A stretch of DNA of 64,000 bases, taken from NCBI GenBank assembly GCA_002162795.1, contig MAAY01000026.1:83887-147886 (forward strand), given 5' to 3'. This stretch comes from Rhodobacterales bacterium 56_14_T64. Lineage in GTDB: Bacteria > Pseudomonadota > Alphaproteobacteria > Rhodobacterales > Rhodobacteraceae. Shown piece after piece: positions 18,999-29,899 of this stretch (the first letter of the stretch is position 1; each line of letters begins with the position of its first letter). The position numbers and the translations under genes were made by a program. The notes beneath the pieces are model-generated. The model was not told the DNA's origin. It saw nothing but the letters and a program-made list of their open reading frames with translations, and did not search any database.

Positions 18999-19741
18999 GG
19001 GGGCTGTTTAGGCTGATGCTGAGGCAGATACAAACGGCTGTTTCATTGATTTACCCGCCTCGCTGCTTGGGTTGCGGCGGTCTGGTCGAGAGCGATTTTG
19101 GCCTATGTGGCCCTTGTTGGCGGGAAACACCGTTTATTGGTGGCACTGTTTGTGAGGGCTGCGGAATGCCCTTGCCGGGGGTGGATGACGGGTTTCGGTT
19201 GGATTGTGATGATTGCCTGGCGCATCCTCGGGCGTGGAGTCAGGGACGTGCGGCTTTGTTGTACCGAGATCAAGCGCGGGCGCTGGTGCTGGCGTTGAAA
19301 TACGGTGATCGTGGTGACATTGCCAAACCCGCAGCGGTGTGGATGCTGCGGGCCGCGACGGCCATGCTGGATGATGATCCATTGATTGCCCCAGTGCCGT
19401 TGCATTGGACCCGGCTTTTGAAGCGACGTTATAATCAGGCGGCGCTACTGGCGCGTGAACTGGCTTGGCAATCTAGGTTGGACTGTTGTGTGGACCTGTT
19501 GCATCGGCGAAAGCGCACGGATTCCTTGGATGGAAAGACGCGTGAACAACGATTTGTGGCGCTGGGCGATGCTATAACACTCAACCCGCGTCATAAGGCA
19601 ATGATGCAGGGGCGGGTGGTCCTGTTGGTTGATGATGTGATGACCTCGGGTGCGACCCTGACCGCTTGTAGTGATGCCTGCTTGCAGGGTGGGGCAGGCG
19701 ATGTGCGCGTGGTGGTGCTGGCGCGTGTCACCAAACATTGA
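18977..19741 (+). CDS. ComF family phosphoribosyltransferase-like protein
   Basis: PPRCLGCGG...CGPCW...CEGCGMPL cysteines; VVLLVDDVMTSGATLTACSDACLQGGA PRTase motif. Confidence 0.88.
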   Translation: MSEEIVSWGLFRLMLRQIQTAVSLIYPPRCLGCGGLVESDFGLCGPCWRETPFIGGTVCEGCGMPLPGVDDGFRLDCDDCLAHPRAWSQGRAALLYRDQARALVLALKYGDRGDIAKPAAVWMLRAATAMLDDDPLIAPVPLHWTRLLKRRYNQAALLARELAWQSRLDCCVDLLHRRKRTDSLDGKTREQRFVALGDAITLNPRHKAMMQGRVVLLVDDVMTSGATLTACSDACLQGGAGDVRVVVLARVTKH

Positions 19742-19834
19742 TTTGCTGATCACGATTTCGCGCGCCCCTCGCAATTGTTGCAATGCCCCCCCAAATCCCC
19801 CACAACGTCGAAGCTGAAAGAAATGGAGACCCGG

Positions 19835-20092
19835 ATGAAAACGGTCGAAATCTACACCTCGCCTCTGTGCGGTTTTTGCCATGCGGCCAAACGGTTGCTG
19901 AACCAAAAAGGCGTGACCTTTGCCGAGGTGAACGTGCTGTCCGATCCGGACCGAAAACCCGAGATGATCCAGCGTGCCAACGGTGGTCGTACCGTGCCGC
20001 AGATTTTCATAGGCGAGACTCATGTCGGCGGCTGTGATGAGCTTTATGCGCTTGAGCAGGCCGGCAAGCTCGACCCGCTACTGGCAGCCTAA
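19835..20092 (+). CDS. grxC: Glutaredoxin 3
   Basis: MKTVEIYTSPLCGFCHAAKRLLNQKG...TVPQIFIGETHVGGCDEL. Confidence 0.92.
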   Translation: MKTVEIYTSPLCGFCHAAKRLLNQKGVTFAEVNVLSDPDRKPEMIQRANGGRTVPQIFIGETHVGGCDELYALEQAGKLDPLLAA

Positions 20093-20107
20093 AGGCGGAG
20101 ATCCAAC

Positions 20108-20938
20108 ATGCGCGCGGCTCTGTTGCAGATGACATCAAGTGATGACCCGGGCGAAAACCTGGACATGGTTGAGGCAATGCTGGCGGAGGCCGCGGCTGCT
20201 GGCGCCGGGTTTGTGCTGACGCCCGAAGTTACCAATTGCGTCAGTAACAGCCGCAAGCATCAACAGGCCGTATTGCATCACGAAGAAGACGATCCAACCT
20301 TGGCTGCGCTGCAAGCTGCAGCGGCGCGGCATGAGATCTGGCTGCTGCTAGGATCGCTGGCGGTCAAGACCCATGACAGCGACGGCCGGTTTGCCAATCG
20401 GCAATTCCTGATCTCTCCGCAGGGCGAGATCACCGCGCGCTATGACAAGATCCATATGTTTGATGTGGCTGTGACCCCGGAAGAGACCTATCGCGAATCA
20501 GATGGCTACCGGCCCGGTGATCGTGCTGTGGTGACGGATACACCGTTTGGCCGGATTGGTATGAGTATTTGTTACGATGTACGGTTTGGACGTCTGCACC
20601 GGGCGCTGGCAAAAGCGGGTGCTGAGATTCTGACTGTGCCAGCGGCGTTTTCGCCCGTCACCGGTGCAGCTCATTGGCATACACTGCTGCGGACCCGCGC
20701 GATTGAGACCGGCTGTTACGTGCTGGCCCCGGCACAGACCGGTAAACACTCGACCAGTGTGGGGGGGCGCCGTCAGACTTATGGGCATTCGCTGGTCGTC
20801 GCACCCTGGGGAGAGATTTTGGTTGATGCTGGCACTGAACCCGGAGTGACCTACGTTGATCTGGATATGGAAAAAGTGGCAGAAGCACGCAGGCGCGTTC
20901 CTGCGCTGACCCATGACCGAGATTTCGACGGACCCTGA
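20108..20938 (+). CDS. Carbon-nitrogen hydrolase (nitrilase family)
   Basis: TPEVTN...RYDKIHMFDV...GMSICYDVRFGRLHRAL (E-K-C triad). Confidence 0.9.
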   Translation: MRAALLQMTSSDDPGENLDMVEAMLAEAAAAGAGFVLTPEVTNCVSNSRKHQQAVLHHEEDDPTLAALQAAAARHEIWLLLGSLAVKTHDSDGRFANRQFLISPQGEITARYDKIHMFDVAVTPEETYRESDGYRPGDRAVVTDTPFGRIGMSICYDVRFGRLHRALAKAGAEILTVPAAFSPVTGAAHWHTLLRTRAIETGCYVLAPAQTGKHSTSVGGRRQTYGHSLVVAPWGEILVDAGTEPGVTYVDLDMEKVAEARRRVPALTHDRDFDGP

Positions 20939-21378
20939 TGGAAGATAATAATTCTCTTGCGGTCTCGCTGTTTAGCGAGATTTTGATGGCTGACCAACTG
21001 GCCCGATCACGCCTGACCAAGGCGCTGCCTAAAGGTATGGAGCTATCGCATTTTTCGGTGCTGAACCATTTGGGCCGGGCCGGGTTAGAGCGATCGCCTG
21101 CGCAATTGGCCAAGGCGTTTCACGTGACACGCGGCGCGATGACCAACACATTGAGCAAGCTGGAAGTGGCCGGCTATGTCCATATCCGCCCGGATTGGGA
21201 CGACGCCCGGCGCAAAATGGTGGCGATTAGCCCGGCTGGCCGTCAAGCTCGCGATGCTGCGCTAGCCGGTATTATTCCAATGATTTCCGAAGTGGTGACC
21301 GACTTGGGAAGTGACCGTGTGCGGGCCACTCTGCCTATCCTGCGTGAACTTCGGGCCAAGCTTGAAAACGAAGGTTAA
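20938..21378 (+). CDS. MarR family transcriptional regulator
   Basis: LSHFSVLNHLGRAGLERSPAQLAKAFHVTRGAMTNTLSKLEVAGYVHIRPDWDDARRKMVAISPAG wHTH. Confidence 0.85.
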   Translation: MEDNNSLAVSLFSEILMADQLARSRLTKALPKGMELSHFSVLNHLGRAGLERSPAQLAKAFHVTRGAMTNTLSKLEVAGYVHIRPDWDDARRKMVAISPAGRQARDAALAGIIPMISEVVTDLGSDRVRATLPILRELRAKLENEG

Positions 21379-21617
21379 TCTGGTGCCCTCAGAACGTAGA
21401 AACGGGGCGCCTGCTCCCAGACACCCCGTTGTTCCAATAGGCTCCGTGAGTGGAAATTTCCTATGGGAACTCAGTAGCATTCACTCGGTTTATGGGCTCG
21501 CATTGCCCAAATAACCCCCAGGGTCATTCCTGAGTGTTGCCATAAATATATCATCCTCGCCAATTTTAGACAAAAGCGCAGAAGGATCGTGACCTATACA
21601 AAAGGATAGTGTCGTGA

Positions 21618-22361
21618 CTAGTTTTTGATGCTGGCGGTGACATAATTGACGCTGAGATCACGTGATGAGATCGACCAGTCCCAGGTAATTGGGTTGAACA
21701 GGAATCCCTTACGATCCACCGGGGACAGGCCTGCTTGTGACAGCAACTCAAACAGCTCGTCTGGCGTGATGAATTTTGACCAATCATGGGTGCCGCGCGG
21801 CAGCCAACGCATGATGACCTCGGCGCCGATTATCGCCATGGCATAGCTTTTGGCGTTACGGTTTATGGTCGAACAGATTTGCAACCCGCCAGGGCGCAAC
21901 AGTTGTTGGGTGGCCGTCAGGTACGCCAGAGGATCGGCGACGTGCTCGACCACTTCCATGTTTGAGACCACATCGAATTGTTCACCTGCCTCGGCCATGG
22001 CCTCGGCGGTGGTGTGGCGATAGTCGATGTCGAGCCCGGATTGTTCGGCATGAACACGCGCCACTGGCAGGTTGCCCTCGGCAGCATCCGCCCCAACCAC
22101 AGTGGCGCCCAATCGCGCCATCGGCTCGGATAGCAATCCGCCGCCGCAGCCAATGTCCAGCAACCGCAGTCCGGCAAAGGGATTTGCTTTGGTCAGGTCG
22201 CGATCAAATTCACCGGCGATCTGTTGTGTGATATAATCCAGCCGACAGGGGTTCAGCATGTGCAGGGGCTTGAATTTTCCATTCGGATCCCACCATTCCG
22301 CTGCCATCGCTTCGAATTTTGCGATCTCGGAAGGGTCCACCGTGGATTGAGGCGTTTGCAT
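21618..22361 (-). CDS. ubiG: Bifunctional 2-polyprenyl-6-hydroxyphenol methylase / 3-demethylubiquinol 3-O-methyltransferase
   Basis: [23 protein letters not shown]...[29 protein letters not shown]. Confidence 0.93.
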   Translation of the reverse strand: MQTPQSTVDPSEIAKFEAMAAEWWDPNGKFKPLHMLNPCRLDYITQQIAGEFDRDLTKANPFAGLRLLDIGCGGGLLSEPMARLGATVVGADAAEGNLPVARVHAEQSGLDIDYRHTTAEAMAEAGEQFDVVSNMEVVEHVADPLAYLTATQQLLRPGGLQICSTINRNAKSYAMAIIGAEVIMRWLPRGTHDWSKFITPDELFELLSQAGLSPVDRKGFLFNPITWDWSISSRDLSVNYVTASIKN

Positions 22362-22412
22362 TCCTGTCTCCGTGTGTTCTTGTTAGCTTAACTTGTCTCA
22401 ATCAGGTCAGTA

Positions 22413-23387
22413 ATGGACAAACTCCAGGATCAAAAGCGCGCAGTGCAATATCTTCATCCTCCGATCGAAGCATTTGATCAACGGATGGTCGATGTTGGCC
22501 AAGGTCATCGTATATATGTGGAGCAAAGCGGCAATCCGGGTGGCATACCTGTGGTGGTTTGCCACGGTGGCCCTGGCGGCGGTAGCAGCCCGGCCATGCG
22601 GCGCTATTTTGATCCGGATATCTATCGGGTGATTCTATTTGATCAACGCGGCTGTGGGCGCTCGCGACCGCATGCCTCCTGCGAAGACAACACGACGTGG
22701 CATTTGGTCGCCGATATGGAGATGATTCGCCGTCTGCTGGAAATTGACGATTGGATGGTGTTTGGCGGCAGCTGGGGGGCTACTTTGTCGCTGATCTATG
22801 CGCAAGCTCATCCCGACCGGGTGCGCCATTTGATCCTGCGCGGCGTGTTTCTGATGACAAAATCCGAGCTGGATTGGTTCTATGGTGGCGGTGCTGGCAA
22901 GTTTTGGCCGGAAACCTGGGCCAAATTTGTGTCTCTGATCCCGGAAAATGAGCGTGATGACATAATAGGCGCCTATAACAAGCGGTTGTTTTCCGGAGAT
23001 ATTTCGCAAGAAATTCTCTATGGCCGAGCCTGGTCTGCCTGGGAAAACGCACTGGCGTCTATTCACTCAAACGGCAAGTCCGGCGAAAGCCACGGAGATT
23101 ATGCCCGTGCCTTTGCTCGGCTCGAGAATCACTATTTCATCAACAATGGGTTCCTTGAAAGCGACGGACAGATTCTGGCCAATATGGGTCGAATATCCCA
23201 TATCCCCGGGGTTATCGTGCAAGGGCGGTATGATATGATCTGCCCACCTGTCATGGCTTGGCGTTTAAACGAGTTGTGGCCTGCGGGTGAGTTGAAGATG
23301 ATCCGCGGAGCAGGCCACGCGTTGTCTGAACCGGGAATCAGTGCGGAATTGGTGAATGTGATGAACCGTATAGCGGAGGAGCTGTAG
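22413..23387 (+). CDS. pip: Prolyl aminopeptidase (proline iminopeptidase)
   Basis: HGGPGGGSSPAMRRYFDPDIYRVILFDQRGCGRS...FGGSWGATLSLIYAQAHP. Confidence 0.92.
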   Translation: MDKLQDQKRAVQYLHPPIEAFDQRMVDVGQGHRIYVEQSGNPGGIPVVVCHGGPGGGSSPAMRRYFDPDIYRVILFDQRGCGRSRPHASCEDNTTWHLVADMEMIRRLLEIDDWMVFGGSWGATLSLIYAQAHPDRVRHLILRGVFLMTKSELDWFYGGGAGKFWPETWAKFVSLIPENERDDIIGAYNKRLFSGDISQEILYGRAWSAWENALASIHSNGKSGESHGDYARAFARLENHYFINNGFLESDGQILANMGRISHIPGVIVQGRYDMICPPVMAWRLNELWPAGELKMIRGAGHALSEPGISAELVNVMNRIAEEL

Positions 23388-24236
23388 ATGAGCCGGATTG
23401 ATCGCCGTGCCCTGTTTACGTCGGGTGCCGCTGCTGCGTTGATGGCGGCCACCGGTTCCTCGTTGTCGGCCGCACCGCTGCGTGGTGGAGCACTGCGATT
23501 GGCTGTTCCGCGTCAGGGTGATTTTTTGCATTTGGTGGCGCGTGGTGCGCTGTATCATACGTTGACCGAGATTGCCCCCGATGGGGTTCTGCGAGGTGAG
23601 CTGGCCAGCCAATGGCACAGCAGCCCTGATGCACGAATCTGGACTTTTGATTTGCGCGCTGGTGTTCGTTTTCATAATGACCAGCTGATGACCGCTGACG
23701 ATGTGATCGCATCGTTGATGGCGCATGATTTGCCTGTGGGCGTCGAAGTTCTTGAGATTACTGCTCTGACCGACTTGCAGTTGAAGATTGAACTTGCTGC
23801 TTCAAACCCTGATTTTCCTTACCTTTTGGCTGACCCTAGGCTGATCATTGCCCGCGCGGGCCGCATCGATGCGCCCCTGTCCGAAGCCTGTGGTACTGGG
23901 TGTTACAAGGTCGAGTTTTTCCAAGAAAACCGCCACTTCCGCGCATCGCGGGTCGATAACAATTTCAAGGATGGTCAGGCGGGATGGGCCGATCAGGTCG
24001 AGGTGATTGTCATCCCAGATGCCAAGGTGCGCGCCGAGGCTTTGCGTGATGGTTATGTCGATATCTCCGCGCTCCCTGATCCCAAGGGGCTGATCAAACG
24101 TGGCGATTTCCGCTACCTTCCGTCACAACAGGATATGGCGTTGGCGACTCATTCGGGGGTAGGCGTGCCAAAGGTGGTTGGTCGCCGTACTGCACTGGAT
24201 GATGGCCGTATTGCCGAGCGGTGGTGGCGGGTTTAG
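23388..24236 (+). CDS. Short peptide-ABC-type substrate-binding protein (SBP_bac_5-like, N-terminal part only)
   Basis: Tat-like leader RRALFTSGAAAAL; LASQWHSSPDARIWTFDLRAGVRFHNDQLMTADDVIASL; 282 aa, shorter than typical family members. Confidence 0.75.
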   Translation: MSRIDRRALFTSGAAAALMAATGSSLSAAPLRGGALRLAVPRQGDFLHLVARGALYHTLTEIAPDGVLRGELASQWHSSPDARIWTFDLRAGVRFHNDQLMTADDVIASLMAHDLPVGVEVLEITALTDLQLKIELAASNPDFPYLLADPRLIIARAGRIDAPLSEACGTGCYKVEFFQENRHFRASRVDNNFKDGQAGWADQVEVIVIPDAKVRAEALRDGYVDISALPDPKGLIKRGDFRYLPSQQDMALATHSGVGVPKVVGRRTALDDGRIAERWWRV

Positions 24237-24290
24237 GACGCGATCCACCCTGTCTTTGAACGGTTAATCCACACAAGTAGAACTGAGGGC

Positions 24291-24319
24291 TTGCAGACTC
24301 AGCCCTTCCCGCCTATATC
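24291..24319 (+). promoter_or_regulatory. Candidate sigma70-type promoter for rimP-nusA-infB
   Basis: TTGCAG - 17 nt - TATATC. Confidence 0.45.
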
Positions 24320-24374
24320 CCGGTTCAACAGCGGCGCGTCGGGCCTTGGGTACGAAGCACCATCGGGATGATCG

Positions 24375-24397
24375 ACGGGCCGCGCGCCCGTTTTTTT
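24375..24397 (+). terminator. Intrinsic-terminator-like hairpin in the rimP leader
   Basis: ACGGGC-CGCGC-GCCCG followed by T7, about 25 nt before the rimP ATG. Confidence 0.6.
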
Positions 24398-24421
24398 GTG
24401 CTGTAACGCATGTGATGGATC

Positions 24422-25003
24422 ATGATGACAAACGACCTGATTGCCAAAGCTGCCATTGACCGCCGTATGGCTGAGATTATCACTCCGGTGATTGAAGATC
24501 TTGGTTATGAGTTGGTGCGTGTCCGGCTGATGTCCGGCAAGACAACCTTATTGCAGATCATGGCTGACAAGCCGGATGGCGGCATCGAAGTAGATGATTG
24601 TGCTGTGATCTCAAATGCTGTGAGCGCGGTTTTGGATGTAGAAGATCCAATCCTGGACGCCTATGCTTTGGAAGTGTCGAGCCCGGGAATCGACCGGCCG
24701 CTGACGCGGTTGAAGGATTTCGTCATGTTCGAAGGCTATGAGGCCAAGATCGAGACAGGTGAGCTGATCGGTGGCCGCCGCCGCTTTAAGGGTGAGCTGG
24801 CAGGCGTCGAAGGCGAAGAGGTGCTGATCAATATTGAAGAAGGCACCATCGGATTGCAGTTCGACTGGTTGACCGATGCCAAACTGGTGTTGACCGACGA
24901 GTTGATCAAAGAAATGCTGCGCCAGCGTAAAGATGCAGGCGCATTGAACGAGAATGCATTCGACGAGATCGAGACCGAAGGGTCCGAAGAGGAGAAAGAA
25001 TAA
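24422..25003 (+). CDS. rimP: Ribosome maturation factor
   Basis: [70 protein letters not shown]. Confidence 0.95.
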   Translation: MMTNDLIAKAAIDRRMAEIITPVIEDLGYELVRVRLMSGKTTLLQIMADKPDGGIEVDDCAVISNAVSAVLDVEDPILDAYALEVSSPGIDRPLTRLKDFVMFEGYEAKIETGELIGGRRRFKGELAGVEGEEVLINIEEGTIGLQFDWLTDAKLVLTDELIKEMLRQRKDAGALNENAFDEIETEGSEEEKE

Positions 25004-26631
25004 TGGCAATCACCTCTGCTAACCAGCTGGAGCTCTTGCAGACCGCCGAAGCGGTAGCCCGCGAGAAGATGATCGACCCCAGCCTGGTTGTCGATGCGAT
25101 GGAAGAAAGCCTGGCCCGGGCCGCCAAAAGCCGCTACGGCAGCGAAATGGACATCCGGGTTGCGATTGACCGCAAGACCGGCAAGGCCACCTTTACCCGC
25201 GTCCGTACTGTGGTCGAGGACGAAGAGCTGGAAAACTACCAGGCCGAATTCACCGTCGAGCAAGCCAAGCAATATATGGCTGAGCCTGCTGTTGGCGACA
25301 CCTACATCGAGGAAGTGCCTCCAGTTGAGATGGGTCGGATTGCGGCACAGTCGGCCAAGCAGGTTATCCTGCAGCGGGTGCGCGAAGCTGAGCGTGATCG
25401 CCAGTTCGAAGAGTTCAAGGATCGCGCCGGTACCATTATCAATGGTCTGGTCAAGCGCGAAGAATATGGCAACGTGATTGTTGACGTGGGTGCTGGTGAA
25501 GCAATCCTGCGCCGCAACGAGAAGATCGGCCGCGAAAGCTATCGCCCGAATGACCGTATTCGTTGCTTCATCAAAGATGTACGCCGTGAACAGCGTGGCC
25601 CGCAGATTTTCCTGTCGCGCACCGCGCCTGAATTCATGTCCGAGCTGTTCAAGATGGAAGTTCCGGAAATCTATGACGGTATCATCGAGATCAAAGCGGT
25701 TGCTCGTGACCCCGGTTCGCGTGCCAAGATTGCAGTGATCTCTTACGATGGGTCGATTGACCCGGTTGGTGCCTGTGTTGGTATGCGTGGTTCGCGTGTT
25801 CAGGCAGTTGTCAACGAACTGCAGGGTGAGAAAATCGACATCATCCCGTGGAACGAAGATCAGCCAACGTTCTTGGTCAACGCTCTGCAGCCAGCCGAGG
25901 TTTCCAAGGTTGTGCTGGATGAAGAAGCTGGCAAGATTGAAGTTGTTGTGCCCGAAGAGCAACTGAGCCTGGCGATTGGTCGTCGTGGCCAGAACGTGCG
26001 CCTGGCATCGCAGCTGACCGGACTTGATATCGACATCATGACCGAGGAAGAAGAAAGCGCCCGCCGCCAGAAAGAGTTCGAGAGCCGCACCAAGCTGTTT
26101 ACGGACGCTCTGGATCTGGACGAGTTCTTTGCTCAGCTTTTGGTTGCCGAAGGCTTTACCAACCTCGAAGAAGTCGCCTATGTCGAGCTGGACGAGTTGG
26201 TGGTGATCGACGGTGTCGACGAAAGCACCGCCGCTGAACTGCAGGCCCGTGCCCGTGACAATCTGGAAGCCCAGTCCAAGGCGGCCCTTGACGCGGCCCG
26301 TGCTTTGGGTGTCGAGGACAGCCTGATCAACTTTGAGGGTCTGACCCCACTGATGATCGAGGCACTGGCTAAAGACGGCGTTAAAACGCTGGAAGACTTT
26401 GCAACCTGTGCCGATTGGGAGCTGGCCGGTGGCTGGACCACCGAAAACGGCGAGCGTATCAAAGACGACGGCATTCTAGAGCCCTTTGAGATGGAGCTGG
26501 AAGTGGCTCAGAAGCTGGTGATGACAGCCCGTATTATGTTGGGCTGGGTTGATCCCGCGGATTTGGAAGTAGACGAGGACACTTCTGAAGACGCAAACGA
26601 AGATGAGCAACAGTCGGAGGCCGAGGCCTGA
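25003..26631 (+). CDS. nusA: Transcription termination/antitermination factor NusA
   Basis: NusA N-domain, S1, KH (DPVGACVGMRGSRVQAVVNELQGEKIDIIPW), acidic C-terminus. Confidence 0.97.
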   Translation: MAITSANQLELLQTAEAVAREKMIDPSLVVDAMEESLARAAKSRYGSEMDIRVAIDRKTGKATFTRVRTVVEDEELENYQAEFTVEQAKQYMAEPAVGDTYIEEVPPVEMGRIAAQSAKQVILQRVREAERDRQFEEFKDRAGTIINGLVKREEYGNVIVDVGAGEAILRRNEKIGRESYRPNDRIRCFIKDVRREQRGPQIFLSRTAPEFMSELFKMEVPEIYDGIIEIKAVARDPGSRAKIAVISYDGSIDPVGACVGMRGSRVQAVVNELQGEKIDIIPWNEDQPTFLVNALQPAEVSKVVLDEEAGKIEVVVPEEQLSLAIGRRGQNVRLASQLTGLDIDIMTEEEESARRQKEFESRTKLFTDALDLDEFFAQLLVAEGFTNLEEVAYVELDELVVIDGVDESTAAELQARARDNLEAQSKAALDAARALGVEDSLINFEGLTPLMIEALAKDGVKTLEDFATCADWELAGGWTTENGERIKDDGILEPFEMELEVAQKLVMTARIMLGWVDPADLEVDEDTSEDANEDEQQSEAEA

Positions 26632-26648
26632 TCTCAGGCCTCGAGGTG

Positions 26649-27275
26649 ATGAACATGGGTGGCGATAGCAACTCAAGGGACCGGAGTGACGGTCCAGATC
26701 GCAAGTGTCTTGCCACAGGTGAGGTGCAGCCTAAACACGGATTGGTGCGTTTTGTCATCGGTCCAGATGGGCAGGTGGTCGCAGATATCATGGGTAAGTT
26801 GCCCGGTCGTGGGGTCTATGTGACCGCCGAGCGGGAGGCGTTAGAGCTGTCGGTGAAGAAAAAACTCTTTTCTCGCGGCTTTAAAACCCAAGTGACGATG
26901 CCAGATGGTTTGGTAGACGAGGTCGAGCGGCAGATTCTGCGGCGCCTTGTCGAGCTGCTAAGTCTGGCACGGAAATCGGGGGCAGCAGTCGGAGGCTATG
27001 AAAAAGTCAAAGACTGGCTGGCCAAAGAAGAGGCCCAGGTGCTGATACAAGCAATAGATGGGTCTGGGCGTGGTAAGTCAAAACTGAGCACGCCACACAT
27101 GGGCAGCTATATTGGTTGCCTGACAGCAGATGAGCTAGGCATGGCTTTTGGGCGTCAAACTGTGATACATGCGGCGCTTGCCTCTGGTGGACTCAGCAAA
27201 CGTGTTGTAGAGGAAGCCCAACGACTGCAGGGCATGCGTAAAACGGTGGGCGGCACGGGCCGCACAGAAGGATAA
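26649..27275 (+). CDS. YlxR/RnpM (DUF448)-L7Ae-like RNA-binding protein
   Basis: [47 protein letters not shown] then L7Ae-like [16 protein letters not shown]. Confidence 0.88.
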   Translation: MNMGGDSNSRDRSDGPDRKCLATGEVQPKHGLVRFVIGPDGQVVADIMGKLPGRGVYVTAEREALELSVKKKLFSRGFKTQVTMPDGLVDEVERQILRRLVELLSLARKSGAAVGGYEKVKDWLAKEEAQVLIQAIDGSGRGKSKLSTPHMGSYIGCLTADELGMAFGRQTVIHAALASGGLSKRVVEEAQRLQGMRKTVGGTGRTEG

Positions 27276-27283
27276 GTATCTTA

Positions 27284-29767
27284 ATGAGCGATAGTGACGG
27301 CAAAAAGACTTTGGGTCTTCGTGGTGGGTCCCGGCCCGGGAACGTGAAACAGAGTTTCAGCCATGGTCGGACCAAGAATGTCGTAGTGGAAACCAAGCGC
27401 AAGCGCGTTGTGGTCCCCAAGCCGGGTGCCGGCCGGGGCGGATCAAGCGCTGTGATCGTTGGCGATCCATCGCGACGGCCTGCAGGAATCACCGACAACG
27501 AAATGGCGCGCCGCATGAAGGCGCTCCAGATTGCCCGCGCGCGTGAAACAGAGGACGCTGCCAAGCGTGCCGCTGAGGAGAAAGAACGCGAAGAAAGCCG
27601 TGCGCGTCGTCGTGCGGAGATGGAACAAAAAGAGCAAGAGCAGCGCGAAGCTGAAGAGCGCGCCAAGGCGAAGGTTGAAGAGGCCGAGCGCAAAAAGCGT
27701 GAAGCCGAAGTCGCCGCCGAGCGTGCTGCGGTTGTTCCTGATGAGAAAAAACCTGCCAGTGCTGCACCACGTACGGCGAACTTTGGTAAGCCTGCCCCTG
27801 CAGCCACTCCGCGCAAATCAGACCGTGAGCGAGATCAGCGCCAGAACCGTGGCAAAGGCCCGGTCGACAATCGTCGCTCTGGCAAGCTGACACTTGGTCA
27901 GGCCACTGGTGGTGCTGGAAACCGTCACCGCTCAATGGCGTCGATGAAGCGTAAGCAAGAACGTGCCCGTCAAAAAGCTATGGGTACGGTCGAGCGCGAA
28001 AAGGTATTCCGTGAAGTTCAGCTGCCCGAGGCCATTGTGGTGTCAGAGCTGGCGATCCGGATGGCCGAACGTGTCGGCGACGTTGTCAAATCTCTGATGA
28101 ACATGGGTCTGATGGTTACTCAGAACGAGACCATTGATGCGGATACGGCAGAGCTGATCATCGAGGAATTCGGCCACAAAATGGTTCGGGTTTCAGATGC
28201 GGACGTTGAAGATGTTATCAAGGTCATTGAAGACCAAGACGATGATCTGAAGCCGCGGCCACCAGTGGTCACCATCATGGGCCACGTTGACCACGGTAAA
28301 ACCTCGATCCTGGATGCAATTCGCGATGCGCGAGTTGTGGCTGGTGAGGCCGGTGGCATTACGCAGCACATTGGTGCCTATCAGGTGACAACCAAAGACG
28401 GTTCAGTGCTGAGCTTCCTGGACACTCCGGGTCACGCAGCGTTCACCTCGATGCGCTCTCGTGGTGCAGACGTGACGGATATCGTGATCCTGGTTGTGGC
28501 TGCTGATGATGCGGTGATGCCGCAGACTATCGAAGCTATCAACCACGCCAAAGCTGCTAACGTGCCGATGATTATTGCCATCAACAAGATCGACAAACCT
28601 GCTGCTGATCCGATGAAAGTGCGCACCGATCTGTTGCAGCACTCCGTCATCGTGGAAGCAATGTCTGGTGAAGTTCAGGACGTTGAAGTCTCGGCAATCA
28701 CTGGTCAAGGTCTGGATCAACTGCTGGAGGCCATCGCGCTGCAGGCGGAAATCCTGGAACTGAAAGCCAACCCCAATCGTGCCGCTCAAGGTGCCGTGAT
28801 TGAGGCTCAGCTGGACGTTGGTCGTGGACCAGTTGCGACTGTTCTGGTTCAGAATGGTACTCTGCGCCAAGGCGACATCTTTGTTGTAGGTGAGCAGTAC
28901 GGTAAGGTTCGTGCGCTGATTAACGACAAGGGCGAGCGGATCAAAGAGGCTGGTCCTTCGGTTCCTGTTGAGGTTCTGGGCCTGAACGGCACTCCCGAAG
29001 CGGGCGACGTGTTAAACGTAACTGAAACTGAAGCTCAGGCCCGTGAAATTGCAGAGTATCGTGCTCAGGCAGCGAAAGACAAACGCGCTGCCGCTGGTGC
29101 TGCGACCACTCTGGAACAGCTGATGGCCAAGGCCAAGGATGACGAAAGCGTCTCTGAGCTGCCGATTTTGGTCAAAGCGGACGTGCAGGGTTCCGCCGAA
29201 GCGATTGTTCAGGCGATGGCTAAGATCGGCAACGACGAAGTTCGGGTGCGGGTTCTGCACTCAGGCGTTGGTGCGATCACAGAAACCGATATCGGCCTGG
29301 CCGAAGCATCGGGTGCACCAGTGTTTGGCTTTAACGTTCGTGCGAATACCTCAGCGCGCAACACCGCCAACCAAAAAGGCGTCGAGATCCGGTACTACTC
29401 GGTGATCTATGACCTGGTTGATGATGTAAAAGCTGCTGCCTCTGGCCTGTTGAGCGACGAAATCCGCGAGAACTTTATCGGTTACGCGAACATCAAAGAG
29501 GTGTTCAAGGTTACTGGCATCGGAAAAGTCGCCGGTTGTCTGGTTACCGAGGGTGTTGCACGTCGTTCGGCTGGTGTTCGCCTGCTGCGTGACAACGTGG
29601 TTATCCACGAGGGCACACTGAAAACTCTGAAGCGCTTCAAGGACGAAGTGCCCGAAGTTCAGTCTGGTCAGGAATGTGGTATGGCGTTTGAGAACTACGA
29701 CGACATTCGCCCCGACGATGTCATCGAGATCTTCGAGCGCGAAGAGGTCACCCGTACGCTTTCGTAA
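27284..29767 (+). CDS. infB: Translation initiation factor IF-2
   Basis: [20 protein letters not shown]...[39 protein letters not shown]...INKIDKP. Confidence 0.98.
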   Translation: MSDSDGKKTLGLRGGSRPGNVKQSFSHGRTKNVVVETKRKRVVVPKPGAGRGGSSAVIVGDPSRRPAGITDNEMARRMKALQIARARETEDAAKRAAEEKEREESRARRRAEMEQKEQEQREAEERAKAKVEEAERKKREAEVAAERAAVVPDEKKPASAAPRTANFGKPAPAATPRKSDRERDQRQNRGKGPVDNRRSGKLTLGQATGGAGNRHRSMASMKRKQERARQKAMGTVEREKVFREVQLPEAIVVSELAIRMAERVGDVVKSLMNMGLMVTQNETIDADTAELIIEEFGHKMVRVSDADVEDVIKVIEDQDDDLKPRPPVVTIMGHVDHGKTSILDAIRDARVVAGEAGGITQHIGAYQVTTKDGSVLSFLDTPGHAAFTSMRSRGADVTDIVILVVAADDAVMPQTIEAINHAKAANVPMIIAINKIDKPAADPMKVRTDLLQHSVIVEAMSGEVQDVEVSAITGQGLDQLLEAIALQAEILELKANPNRAAQGAVIEAQLDVGRGPVATVLVQNGTLRQGDIFVVGEQYGKVRALINDKGERIKEAGPSVPVEVLGLNGTPEAGDVLNVTETEAQAREIAEYRAQAAKDKRAAAGAATTLEQLMAKAKDDESVSELPILVKADVQGSAEAIVQAMAKIGNDEVRVRVLHSGVGAITETDIGLAEASGAPVFGFNVRANTSARNTANQKGVEIRYYSVIYDLVDDVKAAASGLLSDEIRENFIGYANIKEVFKVTGIGKVAGCLVTEGVARRSAGVRLLRDNVVIHEGTLKTLKRFKDEVPEVQSGQECGMAFENYDDIRPDDVIEIFEREEVTRTLS

Positions 29768-29791
29768 TTGGGCAACCAGCTTAAAATTTGA

Positions 29792-29818
29792 AACCCCGGC
29801 CATGCGCCGGGGTTTTTT
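29792..29818 (+). terminator. Intrinsic terminator of the nusA-infB operon
   Basis: AACCCCGGC-CATGC-GCCGGGGTTTTTT. Confidence 0.9.
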
Positions 29819-29836
29819 ATTGGCACTAAGACTTAG

Positions 29837-29868
29837 AAAAGAGGACTACCGAAAGGCAGCCCTCTTTT
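29837..29868 (-). terminator. Intrinsic terminator for the 44-aa ORF
   Basis: AAAAGAGG...CCTCTTTT just downstream of the minus-strand ORF. Confidence 0.6.
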
Positions 29869-29899
29869 ATCTAGTTCGTGAGTGCAATGATGAAAGACG

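Noticed and set aside
24736-25962. 408-aa minus-strand ORF opposite rimP/nusA
   Set aside because: Antisense shadow ORF of conserved genes, no recognisable domain.
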